From Lunularia cruciata (Eukaryota > Streptophyta > Marchantiopsida > Lunulariales > Lunulariaceae), in assembly GCA_948567375.1 (NCBI GenBank), contig OX419759.1:7470744-7534743 (forward strand): a DNA stretch of 64,000 nt, given 5' to 3'. Positions 51,140 to 62,790 of this stretch are shown in pieces (position 1 is the first letter of the stretch; each line of letters opens with the position of its first letter). The notes under the pieces were generated by a model, which made no database searches, had not been told where the DNA came from, and saw only the letters and a list, made by a program, of their open reading frames with translations. A program made the translations under genes and the position numbers.

Positions 51140-51240
51140 AACAGTCTCTCATTCGCTATGTCAAGTCTCTCATTTACTCTATCCATTCTCTCATTTACTC
51201 TGCCCAGTCTCTCATTCACTCTGCCCAATCTCCCCTTCAT
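51140..51240 (+). repeat. 21-bp minisatellite in the 3' LTR of element 2
   Basis: About four copies of a CAGTCTCTCATTYACTCTGCC-type unit (one base longer than I may quote in full elsewhere) stand head to tail. The matching array in the other LTR has about seven copies. Confidence 0.75.
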
Positions 51241-51699
51241 GAGAATTCTTCACTGTTACATTTTCAACAGCACATCCTCTACATTCGAAATACATTCCAC
51301 GTCTACCTCTTCACAACAAACATTGTTCATTAAAGATTTGCTCTCCTATCAACATTCTCACAATAAACATCTTTCCACATTCAAAATCATTCCCTGTCCA
51401 GCCAGAGCAACCCTAACACAAATCTACCCATGTCACTGGCTACTGCTCAGGGAAGCCAACCTTCAAAATCTCTCCTATCTTGTGCAAGGCAAAGTCAGAC
51501 TCTCAAATTTCTTCTCCTGCTCCCGCCCTAGTTCAGTCCTTCCTGCAGATTTCAACTCCTTCTCTTCTCCATCGTTCCAAATCAATCACCAAGCAAAACT
51601 CAAAAACATCCTGCTCCTGCAACAACCATAGGCCTCCACTCTCAAAAAATCTCCCCTCTGTCCTATCACAGCCTTGGAATCCTTACTCAAAGACTATCC

Positions 51700-53260
51700 T
51701 CTCCTGCAACACTCTCACTCAACCTTTGAATTTCTTCTCCTGGCCCTCTCATAGCCCTAAGGGATCTCGAAAATTCCTCAGCCCTCAAGACTCTCACTCA
51801 ACTTTTGAAACTCATCTCCTGGTCCTACAACACTCTCACTCAACTTCCAAAAAGTTTATGCTCTTGTCACAGCCCTAAGGCATTTCGAAAATCCATCTCT
51901 GGCCTTACAAGACTCTCACTCAACTCCCAAAAAGTTTCTGCTCTTGTCACAGCCCTAAGGCATTTCAAAATTTTATCTCTAGCCTTGCAAGACTCTCACT
52001 CAACTCCCAAAAAGTTTCTGCTCTTGTCACAGCCCTAAAGCATTTCAAAATTTCATCTCTTGCCTTGCAAGACTCTCACTCAACTCCCAAAAAGTTTTTG
52101 CTCCTGTCACAGCCCTAAGGCATTTTGAAATTTCATTGTTGGCTTTGCAACACTCTCACTCAACTCCCAAAAGTTTGTGCTCCTATCATAGCCCTAAGGC
52201 ATTTCGAAAATCCATCTCTAGCCCTGCAACACTCACTCAACTCCAAAAAAGTTTCTGCTCCTGTCACAACCCTAAGGCATCTCAAAAATCCTTCAACCTC
52301 AAGACTCTCACTCAAATTTCTAAAATTCATCTCATGGTCATGGCACAGCCCTAAGGCATCTCTAAAATCCTTCAGCCCTCAAGACTCTCACTCAAATTTT
52401 GAAAATTCATTCCCTGGTCCTGGCACAACCCTAAGGCATCTCTAAAATCCTTCAGCCCTCAAGACTCTCACTCAACTTTTGAAAATTCATCTCCTGGTCC
52501 TGGCACAACCCTAAGGCATCTCTAAAATCCTTCAGTTCTCAAGACTCTCACTCAAATTTTGAAAATTCATCCCTTGGTCCTGGCATAGCCCTAAGGCATC
52601 TCTAAAATCCTTCAGCCCTCAAGACTCTCACTCAAATTTTGAAAATTCATCTCCTGGTCCTGGCACAACCCTAAGGCATCTCTAAAATCCTTCAGCCCTC
52701 AAGACTCTCACTCAAATTTTGAAAATTCATCCATTGGTCCTGGCACAGCCCTAAGGCATCTCTAAAAGCCTTTAGCCCTCAAGACTCTCACTCAAATTTC
52801 TAAAATTCATCCCCTGGTCCTGGCACAGCCCTAAGGCATCTTGAAAATCCTTCAGCCCTCAAGACTCTCACTCAAATTTTGAAAATTCATCTCCTGGTCC
52901 TGGCACAGCCCTAAGGCATCTCTAAAATCCTTCAGCCCTCAAGACTCTCACTCAAATTTCAAAAATTCATCTCCTGGTCTTGGCACAACCCTAAGGCATC
53001 TTGAAAATCCTTCAGCCCTCAAGACTCTCACTCAAATTTCAAAAATTCATCTCCTGGTCTTGGCACAGCCCTAAGGCATCTCGAAAATCCTTCAGCCCTC
53101 AAGACTCTCACTCAAATTTCAAAAATTCATCCCCTGGTCGTGGCACAACCCTAAGGCATCTGTAAAATCCTTCAGCCCTCAAGACTCTCACTCAAATTTC
53201 GAAAATTCATCCCCTGGTCCTGGCACATCCCTAAAGCATCTCGAAAATCCTTCTGTGGCC
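51700..53260 (+). repeat. 80-bp satellite array in the 3' LTR of element 2
   Basis: The word AAGACTCTCACTCAAATTT recurs at 52,301, 52,381, 52,461 and so on every 80 bp to 53,181 (12 units). Before that are about seven units of a related subtype (CACTCTCACTCAACTCCCAA), also mostly 80 bp apart. Unit-internal words CACAGCCCTAAGGCATC and AAAATCCTTCAGCCCTC are constant. Units differ at a few positions. Confidence 0.95.
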
Positions 53261-53629
53261 CTGCAAGAGTCCCTCTCAATCTTCCAAAAAGTTTTTGCTC
53301 TTATCACCAAAAAACCCCTTCATCTAGATCCCAAAAAGCCCCTCTTCTGTCCAACACTTTCCTTTTTCTCCCAACTCTCTTTTTCCAAAACTCTTTTTGG
53401 TCTAGCAACAAACCCTCAATACTCTTTCCCCAAAATTTTTCTTCCTCTTGGTCCTCTCCTTTCTTGAAGAAAAATCTTTCCTTCCTTAACACAAGAGAAA
53501 ATCCTTGAGCCTACAGGAACACAAAACAATTAGCAGTTTTCCCATAGCATAAAAACCTTGAGTTCTCGAACATGAAAAATTCACACCAAATGGCACCAAT
53601 AATATGTGTAGTTTATTTTCCCAATGGCA

Positions 53630-53644
53630 TCCACCCCCACCAAT
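53630..53644 (-). other. Polypurine tract of element 2
   Basis: The - strand ATTGGTGGGGGTGGA directly precedes the LTR start TGCCATTGGG. This fixes the LTR edge at 53,629 and the - orientation. Confidence 0.85.
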
Positions 53645-53690
53645 CCTGTGCAGCCACCGGTCTGCACCAGCAAGTCCCGAGTGTTCAATA

Positions 53691-54990
53691 TCAGCTTTCT
53701 TCAATGGGATCTTCTAAATTGCCTCCAGAGCTGAAGTCACAATCTCTTCCCTCCTTAGTTCCCAATCGCCTCTTGAGAAGTTTAACCCTTTTCCTTGCAT
53801 ATGGCAGATGATGTTCAATACCATCTAGCTCTCGCACACTATAGGTGGCATTCTCGTGGACTTTGGTAACAACAAATGGGCCATGCCAATGGTGGGCAAA
53901 CTTCTTGAGGGTCAAATGCTGTACGTCTAGGCTGTTATCAGAAATCAGCACCCAATCCTCTTCACTGATAGGCACTAGTTGTAGTCGGTGAGTCTTGTCA
54001 AAGTATAATTTGTTCCTCAGCCACGCTTCCTTTCACCTTCTCGCGTGCCACTTGTATTCTCTGTGGTGTCAGGTTAAAGTGCTCAATTCTGAGCATTATC
54101 AATTCCTCTGTAGACACATTGTCCTCCCACTGAACAATTCTCCAACTAATGATGTCCTCTTCCATAGGCATAATAGGTAAGTGCCATGATACTAATTCAG
54201 TAGGCGGCATTCCAGTCACTGAGCTGCAAGTTAATCTATCAGCCATAAGCGCTAAGGGCAACAAATCAGGCCATCTGTAGGTCTCACCTTGGCAAGCCTT
54301 CACCAAAGCATTCACTATTGGCGGATGACCTCGCTCACTCTTACCATTTGCTTTTGGATTGTAGGCAATAGTCAGGTTTGGTTTGATGTTGAACTTAGCA
54401 AAGAAGTCAGCTGCTTCCCTTGCATCCAACTCACCTTGATTTGCCCTCATCCGGTAGAAACATCCGTGCCTAGCAATGATATCCTCTAAGACAAACCAAC
54501 ACACCTGTTGGGTATGCGTAGACAACAATGCTCTTCCTTCCACATAATTAGACAGGTCTTCCCTAGCTAGTACTAGATATTTAGCTCCCCGGACTCCTAA
54601 AGGCATATGAACCAAGTCCAAAACCCATTGAAAATGGAGATTCAGCGGATAAGTAGGTTTCAAACCATCTTTGTGCCTTGCCTTGGAGTAGATCTGACAG
54701 ATTTCATAGGCTTCCACATACCGCCGTACCTCTATATAAATACCTGGCCACTAGTACAAACCCCGGATGCGCTCGTATGTACCCTGAACCCCACAATGTC
54801 CAGCAGGATCCGCATCATGCAACTCCCATAGCACTCTCTGCTTTGTCTCCTCATCTCCAAACACTCTCAGTGGAACTCCAAAGCTGCCCTTTGGCCTTTG
54901 CCAGAGATACCCGTCCCTCATCAAGAATTTTCCCGATCTCCTTCTAATCTTCTCAAACTCTTCCTTGGTCCATTTAGAGTTCTTCTCTAG
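53691..54990 (-). pseudogene. Integrase of element 2
   Basis: The H2C2 finger starts in the frame that ends at 54,751 (HDADPAGHCGVQGTYERI) and continues after a stop with EAYEICQIY, where the second Cys is lost. The core (54,717-53,998) has VLDLVHMPLG, then RANQGELDAREAADFF where the catalytic Asp of the usual 'DQG/DNG' is Asn, then ANGKSERGH. The C-terminal domain (53,975-53,691) has HHWHGPFVVTKVHENATYSV, a GPF/Y module. No chromodomain follows. It is inactive as it stands. Confidence 0.9.
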
Positions 54991-55596
54991 AGAACTAAGA
55001 TACTTCCCAACCACCAGAAGATCATCCTTGTACAGTTCTTCTCTAAAGGGTAAGTTCAAGTCCAGCTCATGCACATCCACCATATAGTCATTTTCAGATC
55101 CTTCATAACATGCTCTAGACAGCATATCTGCCATTGGATTGTCCTTCCCAGCTATGTACCTTAGCTCTGGATTAAACATCCGAATGAATGCTATCCAACA
55201 CAACATGGCAATGTTTGGAGTGTCACAGTTGGCAACCATTCCAAGCAGCAGCAAGCAATCTATCTCTAGAATGACATAGGCCCCTATTAAGCAGTTTCTA
55301 TCTTGTCGTAGCGCTACCTTGGCACCCCACAATTCCCGTTTGATCTGAGGGTACCTCTGCTGCCATTTCGTGAAGATCCTTGCTCCAAACCTTGCTGCAA
55401 ATCTGCTGCCATTCTTGTCATCTTGGCCCACAGCCCAACCAGCAGCGTAGGGGCTTGAGTCAGCCGTAACTATAATTGGTCGCCCACAGCGGTAGTCAAG
55501 CGGGTGGAGCACAGGCGGGTTTTGCAGTGCTCCCTTCAGTTTTGCCATAGCAACTAAATGTTTTGGTCTCCAGACAAACCTGATCCTTTTCCTCAA
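54991..55596 (-). pseudogene. RNase H of element 2
   Basis: IIVTADSSPYAAGWAVGQ (first Asp), then YPQIKRELWGAKVAL (Glu), LEIDCLLLL (Asp) and GKDNPMADMLSR (last Asp) form the D-E-D-D set of RNase H. The frame from 55,596 to 54,751 is continuous, so this is the best-preserved part of the element. Confidence 0.92.
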
Positions 55597-56500
55597 AAGC
55601 TGGTAGAGTGGCTCTGCAACATGACCAAAGTGCGGAATCTAGATACGATAGAAAACACATGCCCCTAAGAACCTTCTTACCTCCTGAACCAAGGAATAGT
55701 CCTTGATCTTCCCAATTATGTCCACCTTCTCCCGATTTGGCTTCCTCCCATATGAGCCACACCGGTGTCCCACCACAAGGATTTCTCCAAGTCCAAATGC
55801 CAACTTCTCCCCAGAGAGAGTCACCCCTGCTTCCATCAACCTTCTCAGTATTGCTTCCACATCTTGAATATGATCCATGACAAACCTCCTAATACCTCCA
55901 TCCATCAAAGTTTCATCCTTCTCGCTCTCTATGCAGCCCTTGATAGGTATATCATCCAGGAATGGACGGGTCTTCTTGAGGATAAAAGATTGCAGAATTT
56001 GATTCATAGTGCTTTGCATATGTGCCACAGAGTTAGTAGCCCCCATTGGGAGAGTACACATACGCATCAGTCCTAACAATGTTCGCATTGTGGTTATGTC
56101 TCGGCTCCCTTCAGCAAGCTGAAATTGATCATAGCCTGAGTACAAATCTCCTATAGAGTAGATTGCCCTCCCTGCAAACTCCTTAGCAAACTCATCCACA
56201 GTCGGTCCAACACCAAAATTCCGGATTGTTACCTTATTTGGCGGTTGCATATCCTGTATGAACCGCAACTTACCATTCTTCTTCTGAACGGTGAACCAGC
56301 GATTTGAGTATGGCACTTCTGATGGTTCTAAAATCTTTGCCTAAACTTTCTCCTTCAATAGTTCTGTCAGCTAGGGCAAAAGTGCCTTTGGCATTGGTAT
56401 TGGTCTCAGATCCCATGGTACATGTGGAACCATGAAAATTATCATCGGTGTGATTTCTTGCAGGTTCACATACCCAATCTCCTCAATCTTGAAAGCAAAA
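55597..56500 (-). pseudogene. Reverse transcriptase of element 2
   Basis: VPYSNRWFTVQKKNGKLRFI leads to QDMQPPNKVTIRNFGVGPTV, IGDLYSGYDQFQLAEGSRD, CTLPMGATNSVAHMQ and the active site FLDD at 55,951-55,962 (within RPFLDDIPIKG). This 'RFIQDMQPxNKVTIRN' type differs strongly from the 'CIDYRGLN' type of element 1. The frame 56,316-55,639 is open, but upstream and downstream parts are shifted. Confidence 0.93.
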
Positions 56501-56508
56501 GCTTTCCC

Positions 56509-57006
56509 TCACTTCCTAATCATTTCCTTAAATGCATGGCACTCAACTTCTGTGAGCAAACCATCCCCTCCGACTGTAAGCTCATCCAAGGTCTCTTTAG
56601 TAAACAAATGACCAATAGCCCTTTCTTGTCTCAGTCTCGGTTCCTCTCTAGTCCTATGCAACAATTCAGAAGCATCCAATGGCAATGGGACAGCAATAGG
56701 ACGAACCTTTTTGTCCACTGTTTTGTATTTAGTGTCACATCTCACTTCATGAACCAACTTTGAAAGTGCTTCATGAAGCTCCCTTCCTATTTCAATCACG
56801 GATTCTCCTTTCTCCATTGCCCTGATCACCTTTTGGACTGCCCTACCTTCTTCCCAATCCTCCAACACTCCAATGATAGTCTTGATATCATCCATTTCCC
56901 TTGTTGTTTTCAGAACTCTCTCTTTCCCTTTCATTCTCTTCTGCAGAATTCCCGTGGTACTCCCTACGTGTGCAAAGCAAACAGTTCTACCACTTTGGAT
57001 TCCCAC
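56509..57006 (-). pseudogene. Protease-RT linker region of element 2
   Basis: An open frame of 165 codons contains KKVRPIAVPLPLDASELL and then RAIGHLFTKETLDELTVGG and GLLTEVECHAFKEMIRK. These strings lie just before the RT in other elements of the same RT type, as I recall them. No catalytic motif is visible. It is probably part of the pol polyprotein. Confidence 0.7.
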
Positions 57007-57098
57007 ATAGGCCTTATCAAAACAATCTTCCTCACTGATCTCTCACAGTGGAATGTAGCACAGGGCGCCTTGTCTCCCTTCTTTCTCTGACAAGACGC

Positions 57099-57602
57099 CT
57101 AGTGGAAACCCCACCTTCCAGTAGGCTTTTCTGGATCTCTTAACTCTCTCCTGTTCCTGTCGCTGCCTGGCAACACAATAGGGAATTGCACTATTCTGGT
57201 CTTGTTCTGACTTCTAACCTTCACCACGTGAGTCCCATCATTTAGAACTTTGCTCTCCATTCTAAATTGAGTAATGAAGGGCTGTCCTAGGATCACCGGG
57301 TAGGGCAAGGTATCATGCACAAACACATTAATAGGCTCTACCACATTCCCTATCTTGATTCTGACATCCGGACAAGCTCCACACAATGCATTTCTGGTTC
57401 TATTCACTAAGTTTACCTTCCAGTTGATGTCACAATCCACCTTCCATTGCCCTTCATTGCAGACCGCCTTTGACACGAGGATGACCTCAAATCCTGAATC
57501 AATTAGTGCTCTCACCGGTGTTTTCACTCCTTGCATCTCGATCTTGCACTCGCTGCAACTTCTTGCCCAAAAGGAGTCTTGCACCTCCTCTGACAAGGGC
57601 AC
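57099..57602 (-). pseudogene. Aspartic protease of element 2
   Basis: VRALIDSGFEVILVSKAV contains an intact D-S-G at about 57,492-57,500, followed by VFVHDTLPYPVILGQPF, the flap/ILG region of retroviral-type proteases. The 168-codon frame is open. In length and motifs it looks like the least damaged catalytic domain of the element. Confidence 0.88.
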
Positions 57603-57671
57603 AAAAGACTTCTCATCCTCAAGAGCAACATCATAGACACATGCTTCTCGGGTCTCATCCTCTGGTTTTTC

Positions 57672-59297
57672 CTATTCAAGCTCAAGGCCAAAAGTTTCCA
57701 CCTCTCCTTTAGCCTCACTCCCATCCTCGTACAACAAAGATGTGTGCGGTCCTTCCTTGTAGAATCGTTTCTTCTCTGCCTTGACAAGGATAAGGTCCCG
57801 CACATCCTTCCTCAAGCTACCAAAGAACTCTTCGTTTGTGAAACCCCTCACCTCTTGCTTCCAGAACTTTTTGGCAATCTCTTGAGGATCTAGTTCCACT
57901 TCTATGTCCCGGCTCAACAGCCAACCCGGCCCCTTCCTAGGAGATCTCTCTCCTGGCTTTTGGTTTGCTTCTCCTTCTGTATCCATTCTTGACTCTTCTC
58001 CGACACCCAAATTCTGATCCGTGCTCTTTTGTGCATCACTGAACTGCACCTCTTTCCTTCTACCCTGCCTCCTCTCCGGTTCTACTCGCTGTTACTTTTC
58101 CCTTGCCTGCCCTTCACTATCTGCCCATTGATCAGATTTTTGTTTCTCTTCCACCATAGCATCCCAAGTGGCACCAACTTCCACAGTGATGGCAGTTATT
58201 ACCACCGCACATCCCACCCTGATTTCCTCCGGACCTGCTGTGCTAGTCTCTTCTTCTCAACTTCTCCTAGGTCTGCACATTGCTTCACTTCACTCATTGC
58301 ACTATACACACTAGGCTCAAATGCAGCGACTGCCATACTTACTTCACGTTTGCCCATGTGTCTTTCCAGCAGAGCCTTCATCCCTCCCTTGTTACCGTTC
58401 AGCGGTATTGGCTTCCCAGTATCGTAGAAGGCTATCTTCTTCATCTCGGGTTCTCCAACAAACTTCACCCACTATTTGCGTATTGCTTCTGATAGCTCTT
58501 GGCAATCTCTTTTGGCATGACTCTTATTATTACACCACATGCACCCATAGGGTTGCCTCCTCTCTCCATCCGTCCTTGTAGTGCTACTCCCACTTTGCAA
58601 CTGGTTGACCTTGGTGGTCAGAATCTTCAACCCCTCCATCAATCATGAGATCTCATCCACTGCTCCTTCTTTGGGCATCTCACTCACTCGCTGTCCCTCC
58701 TTCCCTCTCTCAGACCCAACCACGTTACTCCGAATAGGCACTTTGGCTATTGCTTCTTCATCCAGCTCTCTCTACCTCCGCTTGCGGCTCACCCAGACAA
58801 CCGCCTCCTCAATCTTTCCACACTCTACCGCTCCCAACCAATCAGGTTGAAGCAGATCAAGTGCATACTCTAACTCATCCCGCAAACGACTATCCGCAGC
58901 TCGTAGAAAGTAGTTAGACCTCTGTAGTTTAATGGCCTCAGCTTCATAGGCTGATAGATGCCCCCAGTCTCTTGTTAAACTCCCTTAGGAGATCTTGAGG
59001 CCCCAATTTTTTACTCCTATTGTTCACCCAATCCAAGAACATGGCCTAGGTGACCCGATCGGCATCCTGCAGCAAGAATTCCTCCTTCATCATCTGGGAG
59101 AACTCCTCCCATGTCTCCGCCCCTCTCACCAAGTCCTCAACCACCCTCCTGATTTTGAGCTCAGCCAACATAGGAAACCTAGCAATGGCAATGTTCTCAT
59201 CCATATCATGAAGCTTAACCTCTCTCCAATAGACCTTTAGGTACTTGGTCACGTCCTTACCATCAAATTCCCCTTGCTGATCTACCACAGCACGCAA
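57672..59297 (-). pseudogene. Gag of element 2
   Basis: The capsid-like part at 59,297-59,046 (VTKYLKVYWREVKLHDMDEN, then EEFSQMMKEEFLLQD) resembles Ty3 Gag helices. A zinc knuckle CMWCNNKSHAKRDC (CX2CX4HX4C) is at 58,502-58,543. Further charged frames at 58,468-58,199 and 58,049-57,672 continue toward protease. Frames are interrupted several times. Confidence 0.82.
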
Positions 59298-59546
59298 ACA
59301 CTTTGTGACTTGTGAAGACTACGCTTTCACCCTCTCTCTTTCCTTGTCCTGATCCTTCATGGGTCTCATGGTTGCCATGACAATCAGTGAGATCTCATGT
59401 TTCCTTGTCATAGCTGCAGATGAAGCCTCTGGGCCCATCTCTACCTCAGCACAACTCACTACTGTCCACTTAGATTAGTCCAATTTGCCCTTGTCCCCTT
59501 TTCCCAACTCCAACCGGCTTAACTTCTAAGCACAAGCCTCGAGATT

Positions 59547-59563
59547 CCCCAGCATGGTTGCCA
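59547..59563 (-). other. Primer-binding site of element 2
   Basis: The - strand TGGCAACCATGCTGGGG lies four bases inside the 5' LTR edge. It begins TGG, as required to pair with a tRNA CCA end. It is not the initiator Met site used by element 1. It resembles the TGGCGACC..GCTGGGG class seen in Tat-like plant elements (from memory). The exact tRNA needs a search. Confidence 0.75.
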
Positions 59564-60179
59564 CTTATGTCGGGGAATTTTTTTGGCCTCGAGAGTGCAC
59601 CGGGCACCTGGCTGCTTGTGCTTAGTTTGTCCTTGGTTTTCACAGAACTGGCTAGCTCATGCGGTTTCAGCTATGGTTTTAGGACCTGACGGTTCCTAAG
59701 AGAGGCTGGGTTCTTTTTTATGAACAACAACTAGTATTCTATTCAGCTCAACCAGGTCAGACTACTAAGTCAAACCTTTCATATAGACGGACTGAGAGCT
59801 CTTAAAATGGAGCTTCCACGACGCTAGTCATAGGTCAAACACACCAGCATCTCAGCTCTACTAGACCTGCGAAATTATCTTTCCTATCCAGCCTTCTCTC
59901 TCTTGTAAGGTCATTCATTTTCTTGCAAAGAAACCCATTTTCTGCCTTGCACTCTCAATGCCTTGCTTTCTTATGAAAATTTCTCTCCTCTACCTTGCAC
60001 TCCTTGAAGGCATTCTTCCTACCATTTGTTCATCTGGCCACTGTCATGCTCAATAGCACTTTCAAAAGTTTTCTCTCTCCTTCTGTCACAGACCAAGGCC
60101 ACGCAACCTTCAAAAATCTCTCTTCAATAGTTCATTCCTGTCCAGACCAAGCCTTGGAGACTCTCACTCCTTCACTTTG

Positions 60180-60320
60180 AATAGTCTCTCATTCACTTTG
60201 CCCAGTCTCTCATTTGCTCTGTCCAGTCTCTCATTCGCTCTGTCCAATCTCTCATTCACTTTGTCTAGTCTCTCATTTACTCTGCCCAATCTCTCATTCA
60301 CTCTGCCTAGTCTTCCCTTC
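60180..60320 (+). repeat. 21-bp minisatellite in the 5' LTR of element 2
   Basis: About seven head-to-tail copies of the unit built on 'AGTCTCTCATT' plus 'GCTCTGTC/ACTCTGCC' endings. The 3' LTR has about four, so this second array also changed length. Confidence 0.75.
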
Positions 60321-60779
60321 ATGAGAATTCTTCACTGTTACATTTTCAACAGCACATCCTCTACATTCAAAATTCATTCCACGTCCACCTCTTCACAACA
60401 AACATTATTCATTCAAGATTTGCTCTCCTATCAACATTCTCACAATAAACATCTTTCCACATTCAAAATCATTCCCTGTCCAGCCAGAGCAACCCTAACA
60501 CAAACTACCCATGTCACTGGCTACTGCTTAGGGAAGCCAACCTTCAAAATCTCTCCTATCTTGTGCAAGGCAAAGTTAGACTCTCAAATTTCTTCTCTTG
60601 CTCCCGCCCTAGTTCAGTCCTTCCTGCAGATTTCAACTCCTTCTCTTCTCCATCGTTCCAAATCAATGACCAAGCAAAACTCAAAAATATCCTCCACCTG
60701 CAACAACCATAGGCCTCCACTCTCAAAAATCTCCCCTCTGTCCTATCACAGCCTTGGAATCTTTACTCAAAAACTATCC

Positions 60780-62790
60780 TCTCCTGCAACACTCTCACTC
60801 AACTTCCAAAAGGTTTCTGCTCCTGTCACAGCCCTAAGGCATTTTGAAAATACATCTCTGGCCTTGCAAAACTCTCACTCAACTCCCAAAATGTTTCTGC
60901 TCCAGTCACAGCCCTAAGGCATTTCGAAATTTCATCTCTGGCCTTGCAAGACTCTCACTCAACTCCCAAAAAGTTTCTACTCCTGTCACAACCCTAAAGC
61001 ATTTCAAAATTTCATCTCTGGCCTTGCAAGACTCTCACTCAACTCTAGAAAATTTTTTGCTCCTGTCACAGCCCTAAGGCATTTCAAATTGCATCTCTGG
61101 CTTTGCAACACTCTCACTCAACTCCCAAAAAGTTTGTGCTCCTGTCACAGCCCTAATCCATCTTGAAAATCCTTCAGCCCTCAAGACTCTCACTCAAATT
61201 TCAAAAATTCATCTCTTGGTCCTAGCACAGCCCTAAGGCATCTCTAAAATCCTTCAGCCCTCAAGACTCTCACTCAAATTTTTAAAATTTATCCCCTAGT
61301 CCTTGCACAGCCCTAAGGCATCTCTAAAATCCTTCAGCCCTCAAGATTCTCACTCAACTTTTGAAAATTCATCTCCCGGTCTTGGCACAACCCCAAGGCA
61401 TCTCTAAAATCCTTCAGTTCTGAAGATTTTCACTCAAATTTCAAAAATTCATCCCCTGGTCCTGGCACAGCCCTAAGGCATCTCTAAAATCCTTCAGCCC
61501 TCAAGACTCTCACTCAAATTTGGAAGATTCATCCCCTGGTCTTGGCACAGCCCTAAGGCATCTCTAGAATCCTTTAGCCCTCAAGACTCTCACTCAAATT
61601 TCAAAAATTCATCCCATGGTCCTGGCACAGCCCTAAGGCATCTCTAAAATCCTTTAGCCCTCAAGACTCTCACTCAAATTTCGAAAATTCATCCCATGGT
61701 CCTGGCACAACCCTAAGGCATCTCTAAAATCCTTTAGCCCTCAAGACTCTCACTCAAATTTCGAAAATTCATCCATTGGTCCTGGCACAGCCCTAAGGCA
61801 TCTCTAAAATCCTTCAGCCCTCAAGACTCTCACTCAACTTTTGAAAATTCATGTCTTGGTCCTGGCACAGCCCTAAGGCATCTCTAAAATCCTTCAGCCC
61901 TCAAGACTCTCACTCAACTTTTGAAAATTCATCTCTTGGTCCTGGCACAGCCCTAAGGCATCTCTAAAATCCTTCAGCCCTCAAGACTCTCACTCAAATT
62001 TCAAAAATTCATCCCCTGGTCATGGCACAGCCCTAAGGCATCTCTAAAATCCTTCAGCCCTCAAGACTCTTACTCAAATTTTGAAAATTCATCCCCTGGT
62101 CATGGCACAGCCCTAAGGCATCTCTAAAATCCTTCAGCCCTCAAGACTCTCACTCAAATTTTGAAAATTCATCTCTTGGTCCTAGCACAGCCCTAAGGCA
62201 TCTCTAAAATCCTTTAGCCCTCAAGACTCTCACTCAAATTTCAAAAATTCATCCCTTGGTCCTGGCACAGCCCTAAGACATCTCTCAAATCCTTCAACCC
62301 TCAAGACTCTCACTCAAATTTAGAAAAATTCATCCCCTGGTCCTGGCACAGCCCTTAGGCATCTCGAAAATCCTTTAGCCCTCAAGACTCTCACTCAAAT
62401 TTCAAAAATTCATCCCGTGGTTCTGGCACAGTCCTAAGGCATCTCTAAAATCCTTCAGTCCTCAAGACTCTCACTCAAATTTCAAAAATTCATCCTGTGG
62501 TTTTGGCACAGCCCTAAGGCATCTCTAAAATCCTTCAGCCCTCAAGACTCTCACTAAAATTTTGAAAATTCATCTCCTGGTCCTGGCACAGCCCTAAGGC
62601 ATCTCAAAAATCCTTTAGCCTTCAAGACTCTCACTCAAATTTCAAAAGTTCATCCCCTGGTCCTAGCATAGCCCCAAGGCATCTGTAAAATCCTTCAACC
62701 CTCAAGACTCTCACTCAAATTTTGAAAATTCATCCCCTGGTCCTGGCACAGCCCTAAGGCATCTCAAAAATCCTCTGTGGCCTTGCAAGA
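60780..62790 (+). repeat. 80-bp satellite array in the 5' LTR of element 2
   Basis: About five units of the CTCAACTCCCAA subtype (60,790-61,160) are followed by 20 units of the AAGACTCTCACTCAAATTT subtype at 61,183, 61,263 and so on to 62,704. There is one 81-bp step after 62,303. The order of subtypes is the same as in the other LTR, so the array predates this insertion, but unit numbers differ (20 against 12, and about 5 against 7). Confidence 0.95.

Larger units (their letters stand above)
50529..53629 (-). repeat. 3' LTR of element 2 (3,101 bp)
   Basis: The outer ~600 bp is unique sequence, followed by a short 21-bp minisatellite (51,140-51,240), a unique section, a long 80-bp array (about 51,700-53,260) and a ~370-bp unique end. 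Over the first ~160 bp it is about 94% identical to the other LTR by eye, mostly transitions. Confidence 0.92.

Noticed and set aside
52300-53260. Regular array with constant words every 80 bp, superficially CRISPR-like
   Set aside because: Whole 80-bp units repeat with no unique spacers, the array is inside a retrotransposon LTR, and the genome is eukaryotic. It is a satellite.
50883-53470. Series of + strand open frames in the LTRs (for example 51,158-51,631, 51,480-51,878, 60,177-60,917)
   Set aside because: They follow the 21-bp and 80-bp repeats, run antisense to the element, and have a repetitive Ser/Leu/Thr-rich composition. They are by-products of C/T-rich satellite sequence.
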